Source: CAZSLI01 sp964607705
Lineage (GTDB): Bacteria > Actinomycetota > Coriobacteriia > Anaerosomatales > PHET01
Direction: 5' to 3'
NCBI GenBank assembly: GCA_964607705.1
Contig: CAZSLI010000015.1
Location: forward strand, 1 to 55,992
Length of the DNA: 55,992 bases
Positions within the stretch are counted from its first letter, which is position 1. The number at the start of each line of letters is the position of its first letter. The translations under genes and the position numbers were made by a program. The notes under the pieces are model-generated. The model saw only the letters and a program-made list of their open reading frames with translations, ran no database searches and was not told the DNA's origin. Of this stretch, positions 26,342 through 34,831 are shown one piece after another.

Positions 26342-27298
26342 GTGGCACGGACGCCTCATGGAACCGAACGCCGCCGACCTTCAACGCCGGTGTTGATCGC
26401 CATCGGTGTGGCGCTCATCATCGTCTTGGCAGCCATATTCATCGGGACGGCAGCAGCCACGGACAGGCCCGACTTCTGCCCATCGTGCCACGAGATGAAG
26501 CCCTACTTCGACGCATGGGCGAAGGGGCCCCACCATGAGGTGTGGTGCATCGATTGCCACGTCGGAGCGGGCATGCCCGCCCGGCTGTCTCACAAGTTCG
26601 TCGCGCTTGGCGAGGTGAGAAGCCACGTCGTCGGCGACACCAGCTTCCCGCGGCCCCGGCCTGCCGACGTACCCGACCGACGGTGTCTTGGCTGTCATCC
26701 CGACCCAGGACCCAAGCAGTCCCCTGCGGGGTTCTCCCATTCGGAGCACAGGGCCAGGGCCGCATGCGCGGACTGCCACTCACACGTCGGGCATCGCGTG
26801 TCGGACGCGGCCCTCGCCGCCGCGGGAGTGCTCGACACCACGACGGCAGCGGCTCGGGCTTCCATCGCCATGCCCAGCGGACGCGTCGCCGCACCAGGCG
26901 CCGGGCGGGCGGATCTTCCAGGACACGTGCCTGTAGCCTGCACACGCTGTCATGACCTCGCTGCGACCGGATGCCCCTCCTGCCATGCGGCGCCCGCAAA
27001 GAACCATCCGTCACCGGCGGACTGCTCGACGTGCCACAAGCCGGGCAGGGCGTGGGTGTTCGTGCACACCTCCCGAACAGATTGCACCGCGTGCCACAAG
27101 CCGCCGAAGAACCACTTCGGCCAGAACTGCGGGTCCTGTCATCGGCCGGGGACCGACTTCAAGGCCGCGACGTTCAACCATCCTCGGCGAGTCGGTGAGC
27201 ATGACTACCGGCGCATACCCTGCAACAAGTGTCATCCCGCAGGACCACCCAAGGTGAGCTGCACCTGCCATGGCGGAGGCATCTTCCGCGGCGACTAG
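26342..27298 (+). CDS. membrane-anchored decaheme c-type cytochrome (NapC/NirT-like start)
   Basis: 318 aa. One N-terminal anchor helix (PVLIAIGVALIIVLAAIFIG) is followed by ten CXXCH haem motifs: CPSCH, CIDCH, CLGCH, CADCH, CTRCH, CPSCH, CSTCH, CTACH, CGSCH, CNKCH, plus a final noncanonical CTCH. The beginning (DFCPSCHEMKPYFDAW...HHEVWCIDCHVG) is NapC/NirT-like; the rest is not a recognised reductase. It should carry electrons on the outer face of the membrane from a quinol oxidase such as the upstream cytochrome b. GTG 26342 has AGGGAG 5 bases upstream. The length is greater than four-haem NapC, so a fusion or expansion has occurred. Confidence 0.87.
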   Translation: MARTPHGTERRRPSTPVLIAIGVALIIVLAAIFIGTAAATDRPDFCPSCHEMKPYFDAWAKGPHHEVWCIDCHVGAGMPARLSHKFVALGEVRSHVVGDTSFPRPRPADVPDRRCLGCHPDPGPKQSPAGFSHSEHRARAACADCHSHVGHRVSDAALAAAGVLDTTTAAARASIAMPSGRVAAPGAGRADLPGHVPVACTRCHDLAATGCPSCHAAPAKNHPSPADCSTCHKPGRAWVFVHTSRTDCTACHKPPKNHFGQNCGSCHRPGTDFKAATFNHPRRVGEHDYRRIPCNKCHPAGPPKVSCTCHGGGIFRGD

Positions 27299-27387
27299 GA
27301 CCTCCGTGATCCCGTCTTGACGAGCCAGCTGCACAGAGGCTCAACCCCCGAAGGCGCCGAGGGACCACGCCGCTCTTAGGCACAAAG

Positions 27388-27419
27388 AGAGGCGCCCGCC
27401 CTATTGGACGAGCGCCTCT
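27388..27419 (-). terminator. terminator hairpin after the cold-shock gene
   Basis: AGAGGCGC (27388-27395) pairs with GCGCCTCT (27412-27419). On the minus transcript the hairpin is followed by CTTTG. It may also serve the convergent decaheme gene. Confidence 0.6.
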
Positions 27420-27434
27420 ATGACCCGCTTGGCG

Positions 27435-27641
27435 CTACTTGGCGCGCACGTTCACCGCCTGCTTCTTGCCGTCGCGTCCCGCGCCCTCGTCATACTGCAC
27501 CTTCTGGCCCTCATCGAGGGTGCGGAAGCCCTCCGTCTGGATCTCGCTGAAGTGGACGAAGATGTCCTCTCCACCCTCGTCCGGGGCTATAAAGCCAAAG
27601 CCCTTGTCCGGGTTGAACCACTTGACCGTTCCTTCTGGCAT
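27435..27641 (-). CDS. csp: cold-shock domain protein
   Basis: 68 aa. Complete CspA-like OB fold: GTVKWFNPDKGFGFIAPDEG holds RNP1 (KGFGFI) and DIFVHFSEI holds RNP2 (VFVHF-type). It binds single-stranded RNA/DNA and melts secondary structure in the cytoplasm. ATG 27641 matches family starts; an in-frame GTG at 27650 would add three residues. Monocistronic, with its own terminator, and convergent with the decaheme gene. Confidence 0.96.
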   Translation of the reverse strand: MPEGTVKWFNPDKGFGFIAPDEGGEDIFVHFSEIQTEGFRTLDEGQKVQYDEGAGRDGKKQAVNVRAK

Positions 27642-27742
27642 ACCGATCACACCTATCTGACGAACCGAACTGGAACTGACGCATCAAATGTCCCCACGTA
27701 CGGCCTCCCGCTATCGCCCACCGCGGAATCGTTTCGTGCGTG

Positions 27743-27767
27743 TACAATGCTACCGGTTCAGTAGCAT
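27743..27767 (+). promoter_or_regulatory. -10-like box overlapping an inverted repeat upstream of the lipoprotein gene
   Basis: TACAAT (27743-27748) overlaps the perfect repeat ATGCTAC (27747-27753)/GTAGCAT (27761-27767). The arrangement suits repressor control of the gene starting at 27794. No convincing -35 is seen. Confidence 0.35.
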
Positions 27768-27793
27768 TTGGCGCAGAATACTCGGAGGGCAAC

Positions 27794-28615
27794 ATGCGTC
27801 CTAGGCGGCCCATCTTGATCGCAACGGCGTTCGTCGTCCTGGCGTTGACCGGATGCGGGGTACGCCCTGCCGCAACCCAGACTTCTCAACCGACAACGAC
27901 CCTGCCGCCGGAGCCGCAGCATGCGCTCGTCTTCGACATGGGTCACGGTGAGATATTCAGCGCCGACGACAGCACCCAGCTCGGCCAGTCAAAGGCGGTC
28001 GAGCAAATGCGCAATGCGGGCTTCGACGTGCGCATCAACCGCGACGCCATCACCGCCGAGGACCTCGCCGGCGTCTCCGGACTGGTCGTCGCCGGGCCGA
28101 TGAGGCCTCTCCAGAAGGAGGAGTACGTCGCGATCAACGACTTCGTGAAGCGCGGCGGGACGGTCCTGCTCACAATCCACGTCCCCTTCCCCGTCATGGC
28201 GGTGCCGGCGCACTGGGGGCTTCCGGTGCAGCCGGCCATCGTGGGCTCGCTTGCCCCCGTCGACGCGAGCGACCCAGGGATCTTTCTCGCCGACGACATC
28301 CAGCCCGGCAAGTTGACGGAGGGCGTCGACGACATCGGCGTGATGTCCAGCTGGGTCGTCACCACCGCCGACAAGAACTCGGAGATCATCGTCGCCAGCG
28401 GCGCGAACGGCTGGATCGACGTCGACAAGAGCGGGAGCGCCGAGTCGAGCGAGACGGGAAGTTTCGGCCTCATCGGCGTCACGACCCTCGGGCGGGGCCA
28501 CGTGATCGTCTCAGGCGACGACGCCGTCTTCGCGAACGTCGCGATCGTGAATCCGGGTAATGCGAAGCTCCTCGACAACATCCTCGCCTTCATGAAGAAG
28601 CAGCTCGACGCCTGA
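27794..28615 (+). CDS. lipoprotein with DUF4350-like (GATase-like) domain
   Basis: 273 aa. Type II signal peptide with lipobox LTGC (Cys about residue 20), then a Thr/Pro linker. The body reads like the Rossmann-type domains that form a glutamine-amidotransferase-like fold (ALVFDMGHGEIFSADD, GFDVRINRDAITAEDLAGVSGLVVAGP, VKRGGTVLLTIH), as in DUF4350/GldG-associated proteins, but the catalytic triad is not evident. ATG 27794 follows CGGAGGG by 4 bases; earlier in-frame codons lie inside the promoter. It precedes the membrane SpoIIE phosphatase gene by 80 bp and may be its extracytoplasmic partner, which is inference only. Confidence 0.7.
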   Translation: MRPRRPILIATAFVVLALTGCGVRPAATQTSQPTTTLPPEPQHALVFDMGHGEIFSADDSTQLGQSKAVEQMRNAGFDVRINRDAITAEDLAGVSGLVVAGPMRPLQKEEYVAINDFVKRGGTVLLTIHVPFPVMAVPAHWGLPVQPAIVGSLAPVDASDPGIFLADDIQPGKLTEGVDDIGVMSSWVVTTADKNSEIIVASGANGWIDVDKSGSAESSETGSFGLIGVTTLGRGHVIVSGDDAVFANVAIVNPGNAKLLDNILAFMKKQLDA

Positions 28616-28695
28616 ACTCTGTGTCGCGGGTACCTATGAATGTCATCGCCCAGTGCCGGGCCTGACTACTCACCGGTCGACCTGGGGAGGCGGAG

Positions 28696-30942
28696 GTGCG
28701 CATCAGTGGCAAGGTGAGGACGGTCCACCTCGTCACTTTGCTGCCCCTCGCCGCACTGTTGGTCGTCGTGCTCTACGCCTCGTATGCGTCACGTGTGAGC
28801 CTCATCGGGCAGGACCGACTCAATAACGCCCAGCTGGTGGCGACCGCCTTCAGCACGTCGATGACGGACTTGGCCGGAGCGGCGCGCTCGACCGGCACGG
28901 CAACACTACACCCGAGGACCGACCCAGACGTGACTGCGGCGTCCTTGCGTCAGCTCGCCCAAAGCTTCCCGCTCCACTGGGCGGCGATCACCGACGTGAG
29001 CGGCCGAGTGACCCACTCGAGCGACCCGGCCATGGTGGGAGCGTCGATAGCCGACCCCGCCCTGGGCAAAGCGGCAGGGGGCCAGTTGGCAGCACTCGGA
29101 ACCGCTCGGCACTACGGCGGCGTCCCCGGGTTCGTGGTGGCCAGCCCGGTGATCGATGAGACAGGCCGCACGCGAGCGCTCAGCGTGCAGTTCGTCGACG
29201 GCGAGGCACTGGGGAGGCGGCTGTCACAAGCGCAGATATCCGGCGGTGCGAACATCGTCGACCGGTCGGGACATCTGGTCGTGCTGTTAGAACGACCTGC
29301 CTTGGCGCGATCCCTGCCAAGCTGGCTCACGTACGAGCCGGTGCGTCATGCGCTGGCAGGTCAAGTGGAAGTCGACCGGAACTGGGCCTTCCCGATCACC
29401 GGCGAGCGTCGTATCGTCGCGGAGGTCCCGATAGAACCATGGGGTTGGGCCGCCGGTTCAGGAGTCGACTACAGCTCGGCGATGGCGCCGTTCATGCGCG
29501 CCCTCACGATCACCGTTCTGCTCGGGCTGGTCGTCTTGGCTGTGTCGAGCGCGGTAGTGGCGGTCCAAGCCAGAGCACTCGTCGACTCGGTTGGCTCCCT
29601 GACCGTACAGGCAGAGCAGGTGGGCCGGCGCGAACGCTCTACGCGGGTCGTAGCGAGCGGAGACGAGATCGAAACGGTCAGCCGGATCCTCGCGGACACG
29701 AGCGAGGAGCTCTCGCGCTACATCACCGGTCTCGAGCGCATCGGGGAGTCAGGCCGCCTGCTCACCGGCGCGCTCTCCCGCGACGAGGTCGAGCAGGCCA
29801 TACGCGATGCCGCGGTTGGGATCTTCGGCGCGAACGCCGTCTGGGTCTTCCTCTACAACCCCGGTGTCGGACTGCTGGAGCTCGTGTTGTGGCACTCGAC
29901 TCAGGGGGTTGAGGCGCCGGACGCCGATCTGCGCCCCGGCGAGGGCATCGCTGGTCGGGCGTTTGCCGACGACGAGCTCGCCATCGTTCGCGATACGAGG
30001 GAGGTCGGCGACTTCGCGTGGCGCGCGCTCGCCGAGGACGGCCTCATGAGCGCATTGATCGATATCCCTCTCGAGGTCGGCGGTACCACCTTCGGCGTTC
30101 TCGGCTTGTCGGCACCGGACATCGAGGAGTGGGAACACGACGGTCGTGAAGTCGGGCTCGTGTATGCATTCGCGGCGCAGGTCGCGGCGGCGCTGGAGAA
30201 CACCCGGCTCTACGAGAACGAGAGGACGGTCGCCGACACGCTCCAACAGGCGCTGCTAACCATCCCGGAGCACGTCAGCAGTATGGATTTCGCCCATACC
30301 TACCATTCGGCCAGCCACATCGCCCGAGTAGGCGGCGACTTCTACGACCTGTTCGAACTCGAGCATGGACGCTACTGCGTGCTGATCGGGGACGTTGCCG
30401 GCAAGGGCCTCGGCGCCGCCGTGCTCACTTCGCTCGTGAAGAGCTCAGTGCACGCCCACGCGAGCGAGCACGACAAGTCTCCCGCACAGGTCGCGAGCCT
30501 GGTGAACGCGCTCGTCTACCGAGAGACGCCCTCGGACGCGTTCGTCACGATGTTCCTGGCCTACATCGAGGCCGATGGCGTCATGACGTACTGCAACGCC
30601 GGCCACACCAGCGGTGGGGTGATCCGCGACTCGACGGTCGACCGTCTGCCAAGCAACTCGCCTCTTCTCGGCGCGTTTCCGGACTTCGACTACACGGACA
30701 CCGAGACGACCCTGGACTACGGGGACATCCTGGTGCTGTACACCGACGGCTTGATCGAGGCACGCGCGCAACACGATCTATTCGGCGAAGAGCGGCTGTT
30801 CGTGCTGCTCGACACGCTCCGTGGCGCACGCCCCGAGACAACCGTCGACGCCATGCTGGCCGCCGTCACCGAGTTCACGGGCGGCGTGCTCTCCGACGAC
30901 CTGGCAATACTCACCCTGACGCGATGCCCCCCGGACGCCTAG
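28696..30942 (+). CDS. membrane sensor SpoIIE phosphatase (Cache-HAMP-GAF-PP2C)
   Basis: 748 aa. A first membrane helix (LVTLLPLAALLVVVLYASY) and a second at about 262-285 bracket an extracytoplasmic sensor of Cache type (about 35-260). A HAMP-like linker, a GAF domain (about 350-510) and a SpoIIE/PP2C domain (about 530-745) follow, the latter with VGGDFYDLFEL, GDVAGKGLGA, YTDGLIEA and SDDLAILTL. It should convert an extracellular signal into dephosphorylation of a STAS protein. GTG 28696 follows GGGGAGG by 5 bases. The catalytic domain is closely similar to that of the PocR-type phosphatase at 50032. Its stop overlaps that of the convergent RsbW-like kinase gene in CTAG. Confidence 0.9.
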   Translation: MRISGKVRTVHLVTLLPLAALLVVVLYASYASRVSLIGQDRLNNAQLVATAFSTSMTDLAGAARSTGTATLHPRTDPDVTAASLRQLAQSFPLHWAAITDVSGRVTHSSDPAMVGASIADPALGKAAGGQLAALGTARHYGGVPGFVVASPVIDETGRTRALSVQFVDGEALGRRLSQAQISGGANIVDRSGHLVVLLERPALARSLPSWLTYEPVRHALAGQVEVDRNWAFPITGERRIVAEVPIEPWGWAAGSGVDYSSAMAPFMRALTITVLLGLVVLAVSSAVVAVQARALVDSVGSLTVQAEQVGRRERSTRVVASGDEIETVSRILADTSEELSRYITGLERIGESGRLLTGALSRDEVEQAIRDAAVGIFGANAVWVFLYNPGVGLLELVLWHSTQGVEAPDADLRPGEGIAGRAFADDELAIVRDTREVGDFAWRALAEDGLMSALIDIPLEVGGTTFGVLGLSAPDIEEWEHDGREVGLVYAFAAQVAAALENTRLYENERTVADTLQQALLTIPEHVSSMDFAHTYHSASHIARVGGDFYDLFELEHGRYCVLIGDVAGKGLGAAVLTSLVKSSVHAHASEHDKSPAQVASLVNALVYRETPSDAFVTMFLAYIEADGVMTYCNAGHTSGGVIRDSTVDRLPSNSPLLGAFPDFDYTDTETTLDYGDILVLYTDGLIEARAQHDLFGEERLFVLLDTLRGARPETTVDAMLAAVTEFTGGVLSDDLAILTLTRCPPDA

Positions 30943-33221
30943 CCGACGTCCGGGTGCGTGCCGAGCAGCTCGAGCTCCTCGGACAACTTCGAACCGGGGC
31001 GGCCGCGCGACTCGTCCCTCGCCTCGGGCGCCGTGAGCCGGCGCTCGATGACGACGGTGGTGCCGTCACCGTTCGTGCAGAGCAGGATCCGATCGCTGAG
31101 CTCGAGCATGATCGTGAAGCCGACACCCAGCGACTGCTTGGTTGAGAACCCTGCGACCAGCGCTGCCCTGGGCAGCCGCCGGAAGTCGATGCCGTCGCCT
31201 TTGTCGGACACGACGACCTGGATCGCGTCACCCGCCCGGCGAAGCTCCCACACTCCTCCGCCCGCATGCTTCAGCGAGTTGGTCAGTGCCTCTCCGAATG
31301 ACAGCAGCAAGTCGTCGGCGCCCGCGGCGCCGCCGAGTGCTCGTCGGAGTTCAGCACGCTCCCCCGCCAGATGGGAGGCGCTGTCGACCGAACGGGGACC
31401 GAGTTCAAGCGGCAGCAGAGCGGCATCGAGTTCCTCATCGCCGAGGAGCACAAGCCGGCCACCGGTCACGGCCGCCAGAGCGTCGCTGTAGGCCGCCCTG
31501 ATCGCACGGTCCTGCCGCTCGAGCTCGGCCATGGCTGCTTCGCGCTCACGATAGAGCTGGGCGTTCTCGAGCGCCAATGAGATCGAGCTTCCCAACTTGT
31601 CGATGAAGTCGGATTCTGCGGCATCGAACTCCCGGGGCACGGCGAAGTTGAGTCCGATGCCAGCGAAGACCTCGCCCCGCATGATCAGGGGAATGGCAAG
31701 GAAGCCCACAAGCCCGTACTGCTCATGCAGCTCTGGGACGAAGGCCTGGTGAGTGGTGGCATCAGCGACGATGAGCGGCCGTCGACCTTCGCGTATCAGC
31801 CTCGTGAACGGAGCCTCCTCGACCGTGAAGACCTGGCCAATTTTCACGGGCCCTCCTTCGTCGGGGTAGAGGTAGCGCACCGTCGCAGAGTCTTGCTCGT
31901 CGTAGACGACCAAGTTTCCGCTGTCCGCACCCAAGACGCGCGCAGCCGCCGACAACGAGCGTCGCATGATCTCGTCGAATCGCAGCGTCGAGTGGATCAG
32001 CGCGTCGATCTCGGTCAGCGCGCTTTGCAGGATTTCCGCCTGGTGCCGTGCGGTGATGTCGGTCATGAAGGAGTAGAACGACTCCACGACCCCATCGTTG
32101 TCGCGAACCACGTGAACGAGCACGGACGCATAGACAGTCGAGCCGTCATTGCGTACATACTGCTTCTCGTAGCGGACCGGCTCTCCGGTCCTGGCGAGCA
32201 CCTCCAAGTGCTCTTTTTCGAATGCAGCGGTTTCGGTGCTGTTCAGATCGCTCAAGACCACTCGACCGGAGAGCAAGTCCTCCTCGCTGTACCCGACCAT
32301 CTCAGCGAATGCGTGATTGACCATCGTGATGCGTCCATCCGGCGTACCGGCGGCGAACGGCTGCGAGGACGTCTCCAGATAGCGGGCGAGTATGGTCGCG
32401 CGCTCCCGCAATCCGGCCAGCTCAGCCTCTCGGCGACGCTCTGCCCCCATATCCACGAAGAAGACAGCCACCCCATCGTCGTCGGGGTAGATGCGCATGC
32501 TCATCGCGAGTCTCAGCGGCTCGTAGTAGTCCTCGAAGGTCGTTGGCCCGCGATCGATGAGGGCACGCTGATAGGCCGATCGGAACCCGGTTCCCAGCCC
32601 GCCCGGGAACACGTCGCTCAGCTCCTTGCCGATGAGCTCGTCCCTGTCGCGTCGAAAGAGCTCCTCGGCGCGCTTGTTCACATAGGTGAAGTGCCAGTGC
32701 CGGTCCAAGGCGAAGAAGCCGTCGCCGATGCGTTCGAGGACGCGGTCCAGTTCCTGGGCGTGGCGCTCGCTGGTCGCCCCGTATTCGTCGGAGGCAAGCC
32801 GAGCATTCACCTCGTCGGTGGTCTCCACCGCCTCGATGAGCACCGCGGGCTCGCCGGCGTACTTCAGGGGCCTGCCGCTGAACGTGAAGTACCGCAGCGG
32901 CGCCGACCCACCGAGATGCGGGGTCAAATCCAGCCTGCGATCCTTGTCCGAGATCGAGCGCCCCTCGAGGATGGCGGCTCGAACGACCGGCAGGAACGTC
33001 TCGACCGCCTCGGGCCATACGTCCGCGAGCGGACGGCCCTCCATCGGACGCTCCGGGTCGAGCGACCGATAACGCCTGTTCGCGTAGCGCACAGTCATCT
33101 CCGGCCCGCTGATGATCGCCATCGCGACCGGGCTCTCATCGATAAGCTGGCGACACAGCCCGCCTGTGAGCCGGTCGATGGCGCATGCCTGACCGTCTGC
33201 TGTACAGCCCACCTCCGCCAC
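30939..33221 (-). CDS. PAS-PAS-PAS-GAF protein with RsbW-like ATPase/kinase domain
   Basis: 760 aa, soluble. Three PAS domains (about 30-140, 160-270, 285-400), one GAF domain (about 415-565), a short coiled coil, and a C-terminal GHKL ATPase. The GHKL part has N-box EALTNSLKHA, G1 DKGDGID and G2 GVGFTIM, but no His-containing phosphoacceptor domain. That makes it an RsbW/SpoIIAB-type serine kinase rather than a histidine kinase. GTG 33221 has GGAGGA 8 bases upstream; the frame stays open to 33452 but that extension has no homology and overlaps the divergent ChaB-like gene. Convergent on the membrane SpoIIE gene with shared CTAG stops, giving a kinase/phosphatase pair for partner switching. 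Confidence 0.83.
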   Translation of the reverse strand: MAEVGCTADGQACAIDRLTGGLCRQLIDESPVAMAIISGPEMTVRYANRRYRSLDPERPMEGRPLADVWPEAVETFLPVVRAAILEGRSISDKDRRLDLTPHLGGSAPLRYFTFSGRPLKYAGEPAVLIEAVETTDEVNARLASDEYGATSERHAQELDRVLERIGDGFFALDRHWHFTYVNKRAEELFRRDRDELIGKELSDVFPGGLGTGFRSAYQRALIDRGPTTFEDYYEPLRLAMSMRIYPDDDGVAVFFVDMGAERRREAELAGLRERATILARYLETSSQPFAAGTPDGRITMVNHAFAEMVGYSEEDLLSGRVVLSDLNSTETAAFEKEHLEVLARTGEPVRYEKQYVRNDGSTVYASVLVHVVRDNDGVVESFYSFMTDITARHQAEILQSALTEIDALIHSTLRFDEIMRRSLSAAARVLGADSGNLVVYDEQDSATVRYLYPDEGGPVKIGQVFTVEEAPFTRLIREGRRPLIVADATTHQAFVPELHEQYGLVGFLAIPLIMRGEVFAGIGLNFAVPREFDAAESDFIDKLGSSISLALENAQLYREREAAMAELERQDRAIRAAYSDALAAVTGGRLVLLGDEELDAALLPLELGPRSVDSASHLAGERAELRRALGGAAGADDLLLSFGEALTNSLKHAGGGVWELRRAGDAIQVVVSDKGDGIDFRRLPRAALVAGFSTKQSLGVGFTIMLELSDRILLCTNGDGTTVVIERRLTAPEARDESRGRPGSKLSEELELLGTHPDVG

Positions 33222-33322
33222 GCGAGCGGTCCTCCGATCGTGGTAGTCACTATCCGCTGAACATACCCGCGCCGAGGAGGGTATGAGTCGCCTACGGCCC
33301 GATCGAACGAGGAAGGCATCCG

Positions 33323-33694
33323 ATGCCGGGCAGAGAGAGCATGCCAAGCACCATCCAGCGCTCGCCAAAGAAGGCGCAGGACATATGGGCCAAGGTGCAC
33401 GACAGCGCGGTTGAGGAGTACGGGGAGGGGCGACGCGCGCATCAGACCGCATTCGCGGCGCTGAAGCACCAGTACGAAAAGGTTGGCGACCACTGGGAGC
33501 CCAAGGGCCACAAGGGACCGTCCGATCCCGGCGGCGCCTCGCGCCACGGCAAGGGCGGGGAGACGTTCGGGGGCGTCGACTATTACGGCCACACCAAAGA
33601 GGAGCTGTACGAGCGCGCCAAGGACCTCGACATCAAGGGCCGCTCCCACATGGACAAGAAGGAGCTCGCGCGCGCCATCGCCGACAAGCAGTAG
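33323..33694 (+). CDS. ChaB-like protein with C-terminal Rho-N/SAP-type domain
   Basis: 123 aa. Residues 5-60 match the ChaB family (PSTIQRSPKKAQDIWAKVHDSAVEEYGEGRRAHQTAFAALKHQYEK); the C-terminal 35 residues (HTKEELYERAKDLDIKGRSHMDKKELARAIADK) form a helical Rho-termination-factor N-terminal/SAP-like nucleic-acid-binding unit. The Gly-rich linker joins them. ChaB was linked to cation transport in Escherichia coli but its true function is unclear; ChaB-Rho_N fusions are common in actinobacteria and often stress-induced. ATG 33323 has GAGGAAGG 6 bases upstream; ATG 33341 is an alternative. Confidence 0.85.
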   Translation: MPGRESMPSTIQRSPKKAQDIWAKVHDSAVEEYGEGRRAHQTAFAALKHQYEKVGDHWEPKGHKGPSDPGGASRHGKGGETFGGVDYYGHTKEELYERAKDLDIKGRSHMDKKELARAIADKQ

Positions 33695-33781
33695 CGCGCG
33701 GCCGATCGCTCCTCCGCCGCTCCGCCTCACCGGTCGCCTGGCGTATCATCGGCAGGTCGCCGATGACGGAGGTTGCCGAGG

Positions 33782-34282
33782 ATGACGGTCCGCAAGGTGT
33801 TGGGCGCCCAAAACGTGAGCCGCATGTGCATGGTGTGCGGGACCGAGAACGGCGCCGGCTTGGGCGCGCGCTTCTACGAGTTGGACGATGGCGAGCTCCT
33901 CGGCGTCTTCAGGCCGCGACACGAACATCAGAGCTACCCCGGGCGGCTGCACGGCGGCATCGCGACGACCCTGCTCGACGAGACCATCGGTAGGGCTGTG
34001 AACATCGGCGACCCGGACGCGTGGGGGGTGACCGTCGAGCTGACCGTCCGCTTCAAGAAGCCGGTGCCGCTCGATTCAGAGGTGCGCTCGATCGGTCGCA
34101 TCACGAAGGACTCGAGCCGCCTGTTCGAGGGAACCGGCGAGATCGTGCTCGCCGATGGCACCGTGGCGGTGGAGGCGAGCGGGCGCTATCTCAAGATGCC
34201 GATCGACAAGATCGCCGAGGGTGACTTCGACGAGCAGTGGTTCCCCGACGCGAGAGAGCTGCCGGAGAGGGTCGATATCTAG
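33782..34282 (+). CDS. PaaI-type hotdog thioesterase
   Basis: 166 aa, single hotdog domain. The diagnostic LHGGIATTLLDETIG supplies the catalytic HGG...DE set, and VELTVRFKKPVPLDSEV is the long central strand. An N-terminal CMVCGTENGAGLG segment, typical of PaaI_thioesterase proteins with a CxxC start, is present. It hydrolyses acyl- or aryl-CoA thioesters in the cytoplasm; the natural acyl group is unknown. ATG 33782 follows GGAGG at 9 bases. Its stop shares CTAG with the convergent gene at 34279. Confidence 0.87.
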   Translation: MTVRKVLGAQNVSRMCMVCGTENGAGLGARFYELDDGELLGVFRPRHEHQSYPGRLHGGIATTLLDETIGRAVNIGDPDAWGVTVELTVRFKKPVPLDSEVRSIGRITKDSSRLFEGTGEIVLADGTVAVEASGRYLKMPIDKIAEGDFDEQWFPDARELPERVDI

Positions 34283-34761
34283 TCCGCCACGGCGAGCGAG
34301 GTCACGTACCAGCGGCCTGACTCGTTGACGAGGCCGACAGTCCCGCGCAGTGGTCCGGGCGGCGTGCCGTCGGCCAGCGGCCGAGTCGTGCTGAGGCGCA
34401 CCCGGACAACAGCCTTCGAGCCATCCACGCGCTCGTCCGTCACCGACTGGCCGTTCGAGCCCCGCAGCCCCGGATCGGTGAGCGCGGCATAGCCCGCGGA
34501 TCCCTTGTCCAGACCCGGGTCGAGCGTCTCGGCCAGCAGTCGCTTGTCGTCATCTGAGGCGGCGCCGAGGTAGATCAGCGAGAGCTGCCCCGGGTTCGCC
34601 GAGGATGCGCGAGCCGCTGCCGCGTCCGATGCCGCCACCGAGTTGCGCCACGCGATAGCTCCGACGATCAGCGCAGGTATGACCACGGTGAGCACGCCGA
34701 GAAGCGGCCAGATCCACTGGCGTCTCGACGCGCCGTCGGACTGCGGGCCGTTCTGGGACAT
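34279..34761 (-). CDS. hypothetical membrane-anchored exported protein
   Basis: 160 aa. A hydrophilic start is followed by one membrane helix (WIWPLLGVLTVVIPALIVGAIAW, about 16-38), leaving a 120-residue extracytoplasmic domain. That domain ends in VVRVRLSTTRPL...GTVGLVNESGRWYVTSLAVAD, resembling the NTF2/DUF4878-like folds of mycobacterial MCE-associated and lipoprotein-like proteins. No catalytic motif is visible. It lies 70 bp after the histidine-kinase gene on the same strand and may belong to the same transcript. Function unknown. Confidence 0.6.
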   Translation of the reverse strand: MSQNGPQSDGASRRQWIWPLLGVLTVVIPALIVGAIAWRNSVAASDAAAARASSANPGQLSLIYLGAASDDDKRLLAETLDPGLDKGSAGYAALTDPGLRGSNGQSVTDERVDGSKAVVRVRLSTTRPLADGTPPGPLRGTVGLVNESGRWYVTSLAVAD

Positions 34762-34831
34762 CGCTTCGCTCGCTCCTCTGGGCGCGGTTCAGGCGGCGGA
34801 CGCGCGGGACGATCGGTCGGTCGCGTTGAGC

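Noticed and set aside
33260..33290. SigB-type promoter before the ChaB-like gene
   Set aside because: GGGTAT is present but no GTTT element at the proper distance.
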